Assembly (NCBI GenBank): GCA_947457545.1
Contig: CANGXD010000003.1
Coordinates: forward strand, 1 to 64,000
DNA: 64,000 nt
Reading direction: 5' to 3'
DNA from: Gemmatimonadaceae bacterium
GTDB lineage: Bacteria > Gemmatimonadota > Gemmatimonadetes > Gemmatimonadales > Gemmatimonadaceae
The notes under the pieces are model-generated. The model was not told where the DNA came from and did not search any database. It worked only from the letters and a program-made list of their open reading frames with translations. The first letter of the stretch is position 1; each line of letters starts with the position of its first letter. This document shows positions 1 through 8,156 of this stretch, one piece after another. A program made the translations under genes and the position numbers.

Positions 1-566
1 GCCTCGTTCGCGTAAATGTTGCCAACGCCAGCGAGTCGCTTCTGGTCCATCAGGGCAATCTTGATGGCCTGTCGTGACTCCCGAACACAACCCGAAAATG
101 CAGCATCGTCGAGGGTTGGGTCAAGGGGTTCGGCACCAAGAGCGCCGGAGTATTCCGCAAATCGCGCCGGCGCCATGAGGGCGACGGTGCCCAACCGTCG
201 CACATCGCGGTAGTGCAGGGCGCGTCCGTCACGCAGCGACAGGGTGACGCACACATAGGCGCGCTCGGCGTCGTCCAGCGAGCCGTCGTCGACCACCATG
301 CCACCCGTAAAGCGCGGCTGCACTACTACCCGCCACGCCGGCTCGAGCGACGCCAACGTGGGGCGCGAATCGACGTCGAGCACGATGAGTTTTGCACGCC
401 GCCATACACGGCGGATGGGCGTTCCGACCAAAGCGCTGCTGAACTCGTCGGCGGTGGCGTCACGGAGCACGTCCGGCCGAGCGACGCGTACATCTGTGAT
501 GACGGCGCCCACGACCATCTCGTGCAGGTCGCGGGCAATCGTTTCCGTTTCTGGGAGTTCGGGCAT
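1..566 (-). CDS. mutM: Formamidopyrimidine-DNA glycosylase (partial, 3' end outside window)
   Basis: Base-excision-repair glycosylase/AP lyase that removes oxidised purines such as 8-oxoguanine. The start gives MPELPETETIAR, with the invariant PE at positions 2-3 (Pro2 is the catalytic nucleophile in the family). The reading frame is open for 188 codons to the window edge. Near the edge it encodes DQKRLAGVGNIYANEA, the helix-two-turn-helix signature. The C-terminal zinc finger that should follow lies outside the window. It sits 45 bases after purD on the same strand and is probably co-transcribed with it. No frameshift was seen. The call is firm for the family. Confidence 0.95.
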   Translation of the reverse strand, partial: MPELPETETIARDLHEMVVGAVITDVRVARPDVLRDATADEFSSALVGTPIRRVWRRAKLIVLDVDSRPTLASLEPAWRVVVQPRFTGGMVVDDGSLDDAERAYVCVTLSLRDGRALHYRDVRRLGTVALMAPARFAEYSGALGAEPLDPTLDDAAFSGCVRESRQAIKIALMDQKRLAGVGNIYANE

Positions 567-611
567 ACCGGCGGTGTGTGGCGGGCGCGTCAGCGGCGCC
601 GTGCCAGCTCC

Positions 612-1889
612 TTACGAAACTCGGGCGGCTTCGCGCCAGCCGATGTCACGACGGTAGATGGCCCCTTCGAACTCGATGCGACCGGCGGCTTCGCGCGAGG
701 CCTGTTGCGCCGAGGCAAAGTCGTCGGCGAGCGCGGTCACGGCGAACACGCGACCGCCACTCGTGAGCAGCTCACTGCCGCTACGCTTCGTGCCGGCGTG
801 GAACACACGGATGTCGTCGCTGAAACTGGGGAGATGTGCCGGATAGCCCGTGACGGGAGCATCGGGATATCCGCCGCTTGCCACCACCGTGGTCACACTC
901 GCCCCGCGGCGCCACGTGAACGGCGACATGCTGCCAATGCGCGCGCCACGTGCTACCGCCAGCATGGGATCGAGCAGACTGCTCGTGAGCATCGGCAGAA
1001 TGGCCTGCGTTTCCGGATCGCCAAAGCGGCAATTGAACTCCACCACCTTCGGGCCATCGGGCGTGAGCATCAGCCCCGCGTACAGCAAGCCGGTGAACGG
1101 CGTACCACGCTTGCGCAGTGCATGCAACGTGGGGAGAAACACTCGCTCCGTCACTTCGTCGACGAGCGCCGGCGTGCTGAATGACACCGGCGTGTAAGCA
1201 CCCATGCCGCCGGTGTTTGGCCCCTCATCGCCGTCGAGCAGGCGCTTGTGGTCCTGCGCGCCGATCATGGGAAGAACATCGTAGCCGTCAGCGATCGCGA
1301 ACAGCGACAGTTCTTCTCCGGTCATGAACGACTCCACCAGACACTCGGCGCCCGCTTCGCCAAACACGCGATCATCGAGAATGCGGTCGATGGCGTCGAA
1401 GGCTTCCTTCTCGGTGTGACACACGATGACGCCCTTTCCCGCCGCGAGTCCGCTCGCCTTGATCACGACGGGCGCCCCGAAGCGCGCGCGCACCGCGTCC
1501 TTCGCGTCGCGAGCTATACGATGGGTTTCCGCATGCGCCGTAGGAATGCCCGCCGCCATCATGAGCGCCTTGGTATCGGCCTTGCTCGTCTCTACGGTCG
1601 CCGCGCCCATGGTGGGGCCGAACGCCGGGATGCCTCGCTGCTGCAGATAATCCACCACACCCGCAGCGAGTGGCGCTTCGGGGCCGACCACCACGAGTCC
1701 CACTGGCTCCTGCTCGGCCAATGCCGCCACTTCGTGCGGATCGTTCGCGTTGATGGCCACGGTACGTGCCAGTTCCGCGATGCCAGGGTTACCCGGCGCC
1801 GCGATCAGTTCGACCGAGGTATTCTCACGGGAGAGCGCATCTGCGAGGGCATGTTCACGGCCGCCCGAGCCGAGGAGGAGGATCTTCAT
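612..1889 (-). CDS. purD: Phosphoribosylamine--glycine ligase
   Basis: Second step of purine synthesis: ATP-dependent ligation of glycine to 5-phosphoribosylamine, in the cytoplasm. The protein is 425 aa, the usual PurD length. The N-terminus MKILLLGSGGREHAL is the family hallmark; the frame is open 23 codons further upstream but without homology, so I start here. An ATP-grasp core spans about residues 100-300, with NCRFGDPETQ near residue 285 as the metal/ATP-binding signature. It is followed by mutM on the same strand. Nothing odd was seen. Confidence 0.97.
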   Translation of the reverse strand: MKILLLGSGGREHALADALSRENTSVELIAAPGNPGIAELARTVAINANDPHEVAALAEQEPVGLVVVGPEAPLAAGVVDYLQQRGIPAFGPTMGAATVETSKADTKALMMAAGIPTAHAETHRIARDAKDAVRARFGAPVVIKASGLAAGKGVIVCHTEKEAFDAIDRILDDRVFGEAGAECLVESFMTGEELSLFAIADGYDVLPMIGAQDHKRLLDGDEGPNTGGMGAYTPVSFSTPALVDEVTERVFLPTLHALRKRGTPFTGLLYAGLMLTPDGPKVVEFNCRFGDPETQAILPMLTSSLLDPMLAVARGARIGSMSPFTWRRGASVTTVVASGGYPDAPVTGYPAHLPSFSDDIRVFHAGTKRSGSELLTSGGRVFAVTALADDFASAQQASREAAGRIEFEGAIYRRDIGWREAARVS

Positions 1890-1982
1890 GCGCCGAAATC
1901 TAGCGGAGTGCTCGTGCCTGACCGGAGGAGCCGAGAAGCCGATGGGCCGCGAAGGCAACTCGACCGCTCAAAAAGCAAAGAA

Positions 1983-2011
1983 GGCACTGTGCGTTGCAAG
2001 CGCACCGTGCC
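1983..2011 (-). terminator. Rho-independent terminator after the M48-like gene
   Basis: An 11-base stem with one mismatch (GGCACNGTGCG type) and a short loop. On the minus strand it is followed at once by a T-rich run (positions 1965-1982). It lies just beyond the stop of the leftward M48-like gene and before purD, so it separates the two transcripts. Confidence 0.6.
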
Positions 2012-2051
2012 CTCCTCACCTCTGTAGCTCTACGGCTCCTTCGATCAGGCC

Positions 2052-3107
2052 CTACGGACCTGCCGGCCTTTCCGGTGCCGGCGGCTCTGGAGAAGGCGGC
2101 GGCGCCGCCGGTCCGGTATCGCCCATACTGGCTGCCGCCTTGAAGGCATCGCGGAACGCATCAGCAGCGCGATTGATCACGCCACCGACGGCATCGGCCG
2201 CTTCCTTGGCGCGCTCCTTGTAATACTCCGACGCGTCGTGCAGGTCGTCGCGGAACGGCCGCTCCGCCTCACTGCCGCGACGGATGTAGTCGCCGCCAAG
2301 GATGGCGCCGTAGGCACCGGACTGCTGCCAGCGATTGAGTTCGCCGGCGCGCACCGTGTGAAATGGATGCTCGCGCAGCGCGGTGTTGAGTGCCTTGAGT
2401 ACGCTGTCCCACGCGCTGCCACCCATCTCGTAATCTTCGGCTTGCGCGAGATAGGCGTCGAGGTCGATCGCATCGCCGTCGGCCTTGCCTCCCGCCAGCT
2501 TGAGGAAGGTCATGAGGCTGGCGCGCGGGTCCTGGGTGCCGAGCATACCGGCGCGATCGGCGCTGAGCTCGGACTTGCGGTACCACTCGAGCAAGGCGAG
2601 CTGGAAGGGGAGCAAGGCAATGCTCGCCAACAGCGGCAGCGCGCTCATGCCGAAGAAGAGCACGATGAGCGCAATGGTGCGATACGTCGTACGCCCGGTC
2701 ATGATGTGGCCAAGCTGCTGCGCGAGCACGAAGCGCTGTTCGTCGGGGGAGAGCAGTTCGAGCGTGCCCGAGCTGATCACGATGAACGGTTGGTCGAAGC
2801 CGACCGCGCCCGCGTTGGCGATAGGAGTTTGCGCCACGTACAGCTGCGGCGCCGGCTGGCCGGCGGCTGGCCAATCGAGCGCATGCAGCACTTCCTGGTA
2901 GCGCGCATGCAGGGCAGGGCGCTGCGTGGGCCCCACCAGCACGGCGTCGCCGAGGAAGAGGTTCCGGACCCCCCGCTCGCCAAAGGCGCCGGCGATTTTG
3001 CGGACGACCTCGTCGAAGCCGGGGAGCGCGCGAAGCGCCCGGAGGGCAGCCCGGTCGGCGGGGTGCTCCCACGAAACGGAGCTGATTTGCGTGAGTTGGA
3101 TGGCCAT
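2052..3107 (-). CDS. M48-family peptidase homologue with degenerate zinc site
   Basis: A 351-aa relative of M48 (Ste24/HtpX-type) membrane metallopeptidases. At residues 130-134, where the family has the zinc-binding HEXXH, this protein has QQLGH, so the first His ligand and the catalytic Glu are both Gln. The downstream part of the site is kept: ELSADRAG at 180-187 carries the third ligand Glu180 and Asp184. Hydrophobic segments at about 143-175 would span or hairpin into the membrane. The C-terminus is Pro-rich and probably disordered. I infer a non-catalytic role such as scaffold or regulator. The start at MAIQL has a GGAG-like ribosome site and there is no homology further upstream. Confidence 0.8.
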   Translation of the reverse strand: MAIQLTQISSVSWEHPADRAALRALRALPGFDEVVRKIAGAFGERGVRNLFLGDAVLVGPTQRPALHARYQEVLHALDWPAAGQPAPQLYVAQTPIANAGAVGFDQPFIVISSGTLELLSPDEQRFVLAQQLGHIMTGRTTYRTIALIVLFFGMSALPLLASIALLPFQLALLEWYRKSELSADRAGMLGTQDPRASLMTFLKLAGGKADGDAIDLDAYLAQAEDYEMGGSAWDSVLKALNTALREHPFHTVRAGELNRWQQSGAYGAILGGDYIRRGSEAERPFRDDLHDASEYYKERAKEAADAVGGVINRAADAFRDAFKAAASMGDTGPAAPPPSPEPPAPERPAGP

Positions 3108-3156
3108 GGGACTCCGTACGGCAGTCAAGCCGGAAAGGTTGCAGAAACCGAGAACT

Positions 3157-3214
3157 CGGAACCCAAGCACAAAACCCGAAACTGATCAGTTTCGGGTTTT
3201 GTGTTCGGGTTCCG
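3157..3214. terminator. 58-base near-perfect palindrome (terminator-like), CTGATCAG core
   Basis: Two 29-base arms meet at 3185/3186, paired except for a short mismatch in the outer part. The core is CCCGAAACTGATCAGTTTCGGG. It lies just downstream of the leftward cystathionine-type enzyme and before the M48-like gene, where a terminator is expected. Its outer arms contain AAAA/TTTT runs, so it could work in both directions. It shares its core and exact length with the element at 11686-11743. Confidence 0.75.
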
Positions 3215-3234
3215 GGCTAGCGGTCAACCGCGTG

Positions 3235-4404
3235 TCAAATCCCCACCAACGCCTGCTCCAGGTCTGCGACCAGGTCCTCGGCGTCTTCGATACCGCAGCT
3301 CAGGCGGACCATTCCCTCGGTGAGGCCCATCGCGTCCTTGACCTCGGCGGGGACGGAGCCGTGCGTCATGGTGTACGGGTGGTTCGTGAGGCTTTCCACT
3401 CCGCCCAGCGACTCGGCGAGGCTGAAGACCTTGACCCGCTCGAGGAACTGGCGCGCGTTGTCCTTCGAGCCGAGTTCGAGGGTCATCATGCCGCCAAAGG
3501 CCGACATCTGCCGTTTGGCCAGTTCGTGATGCGGGTGGCTGGGGAGCCCCGGATAAATGACGCGCTCGTGGCCAAGCCGGCCGGCGAGGAAGTCGGCGAC
3601 CTGTCGGCCGTTGAGGTCGTGCTGCTTCATGCGCAGCGGCAGCGTCTTGGTCCCGCGGAGGGCGAGCCAGGCGTCGAACGGCCCGGGGACGGCGCCGGCG
3701 GCGTTCAGAATGAACTGCAGTCGGTCGGCGAGATCATCCTCAAGAACGACTGCAAGCCCGCCGATCATATCAGAGTGACCGTTGATGTACTTCGTGGTCG
3801 AGTGCCAGACGATGTCCGCTCCCAGTTCGAGCGGGCGCTGGTAGATCGGCGTGGCGAAGGTGTTGTCGACGATCAGCAGCGCTTGATGGCGCTTGGCGAT
3901 TTCGCTCATGGCTCGCAAGTCGGTGAGCCGCATGAGTGGGTTGGTCGGCGTCTCCACCAGCAGGGCGCGCGTGGTCGGCGTCATCGCTTCGTCGACACGC
4001 TGCGGGTCGCTGGTATCCACATACGTGAAGGACAGCCCCATATGCTTCAGAATTCGATCGAACAGCCGGAAGGTGCCGCCGTACACATTTTCGGCGCACA
4101 CGATGTGGTCGCCGGCGCGGAACAGCTTCATGATCGAGTCGAGGCATCCCATGCCGCTGCCGAACGCGAAGCCGTGCGTGCCGCCCTCGAGGACGGCGAC
4201 GTTGCGCTCGAGCGCCTGCCGCGTGGGGTTCTTGCCCCGAGCGTATTCGTACCCTTTGTTGACGCCGATGCTTTCCTGCACGTAGGTGGACGTGAGGTAG
4301 AGCGGCGTCATGATGGCGCCCGACACGGGGTCGGGGCGTTGGCCGGCGTGAATGGCACGGGTGGCAAAGCCGCCGGTGAGGTCTTCGTCGTAAATGCGAG
4401 TCAT
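3235..4404 (-). CDS. Trans-sulfuration PLP enzyme (cystathionine gamma-synthase/lyase type)
   Basis: 389-aa Cys/Met-metabolism PLP enzyme of fold type I. The PLP-binding lysine lies in HSTTKYINGHSD (Lys near residue 205). YARGKNPTRQALE (the YxR phosphate-contact region) and VETPTNPL are also family signatures. Substrate preference (O-succinyl- or O-acetylhomoserine versus cystathionine) cannot be fixed from motifs alone. A second member, MetZ-like, lies at 14011, so this one more likely makes or cleaves cystathionine. The start MTRIYDEDL is chosen because homology begins there. It is divergent from the HD-GYP gene and ends before a long palindrome. Confidence 0.9.
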   Translation of the reverse strand: MTRIYDEDLTGGFATRAIHAGQRPDPVSGAIMTPLYLTSTYVQESIGVNKGYEYARGKNPTRQALERNVAVLEGGTHGFAFGSGMGCLDSIMKLFRAGDHIVCAENVYGGTFRLFDRILKHMGLSFTYVDTSDPQRVDEAMTPTTRALLVETPTNPLMRLTDLRAMSEIAKRHQALLIVDNTFATPIYQRPLELGADIVWHSTTKYINGHSDMIGGLAVVLEDDLADRLQFILNAAGAVPGPFDAWLALRGTKTLPLRMKQHDLNGRQVADFLAGRLGHERVIYPGLPSHPHHELAKRQMSAFGGMMTLELGSKDNARQFLERVKVFSLAESLGGVESLTNHPYTMTHGSVPAEVKDAMGLTEGMVRLSCGIEDAEDLVADLEQALVGI

Positions 4405-4579
4405 GGGCTCCGGATCGTCCGTGGGGAGATGCAGCGGGAAGCTAGCGTCGCGCCTGCACGCGGGCGAGTCGCGCTGCTGGCCGGACCGGGACGCCGCGCG
4501 CCGCGCGCGGCCGCGCCGTTCGATCCGCCGGTGGTGCAGTGGCCGGTGTTGCCACGCGATCCCAAGCCGGCCGCCTGAC

Positions 4580-5662
4580 ATGCGGTTGCTGCACGCGCTC
4601 GGCGGCGATGCCCGCCGCTGCCTCATCGTGGACGACGAGCCCGCCATGCGGACCGTCCTGCGGCGCCTTATGGCCGCCGAAGGCTTTGCGTGTGCCGAAG
4701 CGAGCTCCGGTGCAGAAGCGGTCGCCATTCTCGAGCGTGAGTCGTTTCCGCTCGTGCTGTCGGATTTTCACATGCCCGAGCTGAATGGCGCCGAACTGCT
4801 GGCGATCATCCGGCAGCGGTGGCCCCGCACGGCGGTACTGATGGTCACGGCCGTGTCCGATGTGAATCTGGCGGTACGCTGCCTCGAAGGTGGTGCCCTC
4901 GACTATCTGACGAAGCCGTTCACCACCGAAGAAGTGCGCGCGCGCGTGCTGCAGGCGCTCGAGAAGCGACGGCTGTTGCTCGACAATGAAGCCTATCGCA
5001 CCACGCTCGAAGAACGCGTGGCGCAGCAGTCACACAAGTACGAAGAGCTGTTCGTGGCGGCGCTGCAATCACTGGCCGACGCACTCGAAGTCAAAGACAG
5101 CTACACGTGGGGGCACTCCACGCGGGTCTCGCGCTACGCCATGGCGATCGCCCGTGAACTGCGGCTCGATCCGGAGCTGCTCGACCAGTTGGAGTTCGGG
5201 AGCCGCTTGCACGACATCGGCAAGATCGGGGTGCGTGAGTCGGTGCTCAACAAGAGCGGTCCGCTGACGGAAGCGGAGTACGCGCATGTGATGGAGCATC
5301 CGGTCATCGGCTGGCGACTGCTGGCGCCGCTCATGCGAGACATGCCGGTCGCGCTGGCGGTCGTGCGCTCGCACCACGAGCGGTTCGATGGGCATGGCAC
5401 CCCCGACGGACTGTCCGGGGCGGACATCCCGTTGGCGGCGCGCATTACGGCCGTGGCCGACTCGTTCGACGCGATGACCAGTGGTCGGCCCTATCGCGAC
5501 GGCATGGCTGTGGAAGACGCGGTGGCCGAATTGAAACGGTGTGCCGGCACCCAGTTCGACCCGCAGTGTGTGCACGCCTTCGAGCAAGCGTTGGCGAGCA
5601 GCGCGATCCCGCGACCGGACTGGCGCGTGCAGCGGAAGGTGACGCTACAGATCGTGGCCTGA
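4580..5662 (+). CDS. Response regulator with REC and HD-GYP-type domains
   Basis: 360 aa. REC domain about residues 13-125: acidic pair DD18-19, phospho-acceptor Asp62 (LSDFHMPELNG) and Lys112. A coiled linker (125-160) leads to an HD-GYP domain, the cyclic-di-GMP phosphodiesterase class. The metal-binding HD is intact at 211-212 (RLHDIGKIG), as are HHERFDG at 265-271 and DSFDAMTSGRPYR. The GYP signature reads GTP (271-GHGTPDGL-278), with Thr for Tyr. Phosphorylation probably controls c-di-GMP turnover. No histidine kinase is adjacent. No clear ribosome site precedes the ATG; a 49-codon open frame ends one base upstream, so coupled translation is possible. Confidence 0.9.
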   Translation: MRLLHALGGDARRCLIVDDEPAMRTVLRRLMAAEGFACAEASSGAEAVAILERESFPLVLSDFHMPELNGAELLAIIRQRWPRTAVLMVTAVSDVNLAVRCLEGGALDYLTKPFTTEEVRARVLQALEKRRLLLDNEAYRTTLEERVAQQSHKYEELFVAALQSLADALEVKDSYTWGHSTRVSRYAMAIARELRLDPELLDQLEFGSRLHDIGKIGVRESVLNKSGPLTEAEYAHVMEHPVIGWRLLAPLMRDMPVALAVVRSHHERFDGHGTPDGLSGADIPLAARITAVADSFDAMTSGRPYRDGMAVEDAVAELKRCAGTQFDPQCVHAFEQALASSAIPRPDWRVQRKVTLQIVA

Positions 5663-5673
5663 CGCTGCGCGCC

Positions 5674-6528
5674 TCAGCGCGGCAGGTCGTACTCCGTGGC
5701 CAACATAGTCGTGGTGTCGCCGGAGACACACACTACGCGCTTGAGTGCGGAGTGTGCGAGCGGAGCTCCGCGAATACCAACTGCGAGATCACCGAGCGTT
5801 GACGCCGTACCCACGAGCATGGTGACGTCGTCCTGCTCGATCAATGTTCGGCACTGATGGGTGGTGAGTTGCTCACGAAGATGCAGCAGGCCGCCGGCGA
5901 GCAGCGGCGACACCAACCCATGAATGACGGCGGACGGCGTGACGAGTGGCGACATCGTCAGGGTGCGATCCACCGGCGTGTAGGCGAACGTGGCCATGGC
6001 GGTTCGTGCGGCCGCCAGCACCTCGCGATGCGACAGCGAGGTGGACGCCAAGGGGAAGCGCAGGCACGGCTCGTTGGTGCCCTCCACGCCCGTGTCGCCA
6101 ACAAGATCGAGCCCGTAGTGGCTGCCCAGGTCGACGGTCTGCTCACGATCCGCCAGGATCACATATGCGGTGGCGGGGGCGTCGTCGAGGAGGACCCGCG
6201 TGACGGTCGCCGGGAGGCGCGAAGAGAGCGCCTTCGTGGTGAACACCGCCCTGATGCCAAGGGTTTGGCAGTGCGCGGCGAGCTCCTCGTCAGAACTGAC
6301 GGGATCGAGTACGACGGCCTCGCGCCCGTCGCTGGCCGCGAGGGCCAACAGCCAGGCCGGCCCATTGGGGAGCAGGATGCCCGACGAACGCCCCGCCAGC
6401 GCCCGCACCAGCGGTGCGGACCGCTGGAGGAGGGTCGTCCCCGCCGACACCAGCTGTGAGGCCGCCAAGGGACCAATACGGCCGCCGCCGGCGGCAATCG
6501 CGAAAGGGGTAAGGGCCAACGGATCCAT
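5674..6528 (-). CDS. Truncated adenylate-forming (ANL) enzyme homologue lacking the ATP loop
   Basis: 284 aa, about half the length of acyl-CoA synthetases. Residues 30-110 (SGILLPNGPAWLLALAA, then VLDPVSSDEELA) and 185-260 (TMSPLVTPSAVIHGLVSPLLAGG) match the N-terminal subdomains of AMP-binding enzymes. The Gly/Ser/Thr-rich ATP loop (normally TSGTTGxPKG) is missing: the sequence runs from FPLAS straight to TSLSHREVL. The C-terminal domain with its catalytic Lys is absent too. Adenylation is therefore unlikely. It may be an acyl-binding or regulatory remnant, or a decaying gene, although the frame is intact. It is convergent with the HD-GYP gene, 11 bases away. Confidence 0.65.
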   Translation of the reverse strand: MDPLALTPFAIAAGGGRIGPLAASQLVSAGTTLLQRSAPLVRALAGRSSGILLPNGPAWLLALAASDGREAVVLDPVSSDEELAAHCQTLGIRAVFTTKALSSRLPATVTRVLLDDAPATAYVILADREQTVDLGSHYGLDLVGDTGVEGTNEPCLRFPLASTSLSHREVLAAARTAMATFAYTPVDRTLTMSPLVTPSAVIHGLVSPLLAGGLLHLREQLTTHQCRTLIEQDDVTMLVGTASTLGDLAVGIRGAPLAHSALKRVVCVSGDTTTMLATEYDLPR

Positions 6529-6542
6529 GGCTTGAGCATAAT

Positions 6543-6573
6543 GGGCCCGCGGCGTTCGTGCGCCCGCGGGCCA
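6543..6573. other. GC-rich hairpin in the leader of the ANL-like gene
   Basis: Arms GGCCCGCGG and CCGCGGGCC (9 bp) around an 11-base loop, 15-45 bases upstream of the ANL-like start and within the 232-base divergent region before glmM. It could be a leader structure; no T-run follows on either strand. Nothing else recognisable was found in that intergenic region. Confidence 0.35.
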
Positions 6574-6760
6574 CGGCCGTAACGCCACGGCCCGCGACTC
6601 GTCCTATCGATGAGCCCGTGGGTACTTGCACAACGGGCACGCGGGTGAGCCCTGCCACATCGGGCGTTGGTTCCCGTGGTGTAACACGTCTAGCTTACCG
6701 GCAGCGCAGGACAGTCGTCGCGGCAGGGAACGTCCCCGCCTGGATCTCTCGAGGAGTCAC

Positions 6761-8125
6761 ATGGGTTTTGTCGGGTTGATGGTGAGCGTGTCCGGCGTAC
6801 GCGGACGCGTGGGTGAAGCGCTGACCCCGGAGGTCATTGCGACCTACGCGGCCGCCTTTGGCGCGTGGGCATCCCGCAACGGCAACCGACGCGTCGTCGT
6901 GGGCCGTGACAGTCGCGTCTCCGGCCCCATGTTCACCCGCATCGTGCACGGGGCCCTCGAATCGGTCGGCTGCACCGTCATCGACATCGGCATGGCGCCG
7001 ACGCCCACCATTCAACTGGCGGTGGAGCATCACCATGCCGCCGGTGGCCTGGGCATCACGGCCAGTCACAACCCCATCGAGTGGAACGCGCTCAAGTTCA
7101 TCGGCGCGTCTGGTTTGTTCCTGTCGGCTGCCGAAGGCGCCGAGATGCGCGCATTGTTGGAGACCGGCATTCCGCGCGCGACGTGGGACGAACTCGGACA
7201 CATCGAACGGGATGATGACGCGGTCGCGCGACACCTGGAGCAGCTGTTGGCGCTCCCCTGGCTCGACGTCGACGCCATTCGCGCTGCCCGCTTCCGCGTG
7301 GCACTCGATTGCTGTCATGGTGCCGGCAGCGTGATCATGCCGCAGCTGCTCACCGAGCTGGGCTGTGAGGTGTATGCCATCAACATGGAAGCCGATGGCA
7401 AGTTCCACCGCCCGCCCGAGCCTGTCGCTGAAAATCTTGGTGAACTCGCGGCACTCGTGAAAGCCACGCAGGCGCACATTGGCTTTGCCACCGATCCCGA
7501 CGTCGACCGTTTGGCGCTGGTCCTCGATGATGGCGTCGCGCCGGGCGAGGACTATACGCTGGCGTTCGCGGCACGCACCGTGCTCAAGCATCGTCCTGGG
7601 CCGGTGGTCACCAACCTGTCCACCAGCAAAGTGGTCTCCGATGTCGCGGCCGAATTCGGTGTGCCGTTTCAGTTTGCCAAGGTCGGCGAAGTCAACGTGG
7701 CCATTGCCATGCGCGATGCCGGTGCAACCATCGGCGGCGAGGGCAACGGCGGCGTGATTCTTCCCGAAATGCACTTGGGTCGCGATGCGCCCGTGGGTGC
7801 CGCCCTGATGCTGCAGCTGATGGTCGAAGAGGGACGTCCGTTGTCAGAGTTGGTGGCCTCCAAGCCACGGTATGTCATCGTCAAGGACAAGCTCGATCGC
7901 CCCGACGCACCGCTCGATGCGGTGTATGAGGCGCTGCGCGCGGCATTCCCGGATGCCGTTGCCGATACGCAAGACGGTTTGCGCCTCGATTGGTCCGACC
8001 GGTGGGTGCATCTGCGCCCGTCCGGCACCGAACCCATCGTCCGCGTGATTGCCGAGGCGCCGTCTGATGCAGACGCACGCCTGCTGATTGCCCAGGCTCG
8101 CGAGCCGCTCGCGGCCCTCGTCTGA
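6761..8125 (+). CDS. glmM: Phosphoglucosamine mutase
   Basis: 454-aa alpha-D-phosphohexomutase converting glucosamine-6-P to glucosamine-1-P for peptidoglycan and LPS. It has the active-site phosphoserine loop TASHNP (about residue 100), the metal loop DPDVDR (about 247), the sugar loop GEGNGG and the phosphate loop RPSGTEP near the C-terminus. The start is set by the ribosome site GAGGAG seven bases upstream; the open frame upstream shows no homology. glmS follows after 31 bases, which favours GlmM over a generic phosphomannomutase. Function is inferred from family and pairing. Confidence 0.9.
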   Translation: MGFVGLMVSVSGVRGRVGEALTPEVIATYAAAFGAWASRNGNRRVVVGRDSRVSGPMFTRIVHGALESVGCTVIDIGMAPTPTIQLAVEHHHAAGGLGITASHNPIEWNALKFIGASGLFLSAAEGAEMRALLETGIPRATWDELGHIERDDDAVARHLEQLLALPWLDVDAIRAARFRVALDCCHGAGSVIMPQLLTELGCEVYAINMEADGKFHRPPEPVAENLGELAALVKATQAHIGFATDPDVDRLALVLDDGVAPGEDYTLAFAARTVLKHRPGPVVTNLSTSKVVSDVAAEFGVPFQFAKVGEVNVAIAMRDAGATIGGEGNGGVILPEMHLGRDAPVGAALMLQLMVEEGRPLSELVASKPRYVIVKDKLDRPDAPLDAVYEALRAAFPDAVADTQDGLRLDWSDRWVHLRPSGTEPIVRVIAEAPSDADARLLIAQAREPLAALV

Positions 8126-8156
8126 GTCTGCGCGCTTTACCCTGACCTGAACTCTC

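Noticed and set aside
213-1184. Long open frame (323 codons) on the plus strand
   Set aside because: It is the antisense shadow of mutM and purD; the translation is Arg/His-rich with no family resemblance.
2926-4578. 550-codon plus-strand frame opposite the trans-sulfuration gene
   Set aside because: Antisense shadow typical of GC-rich genes; the opposite strand has clear PLP-enzyme motifs.
4429-4578. 49-codon frame ending one base before the HD-GYP start
   Set aside because: Its Shine-Dalgarno-like GGGGAG abuts the ATG with no spacing and the peptide is Pro/Arg/Ala-rich. It may couple translation, but there is no protein evidence.
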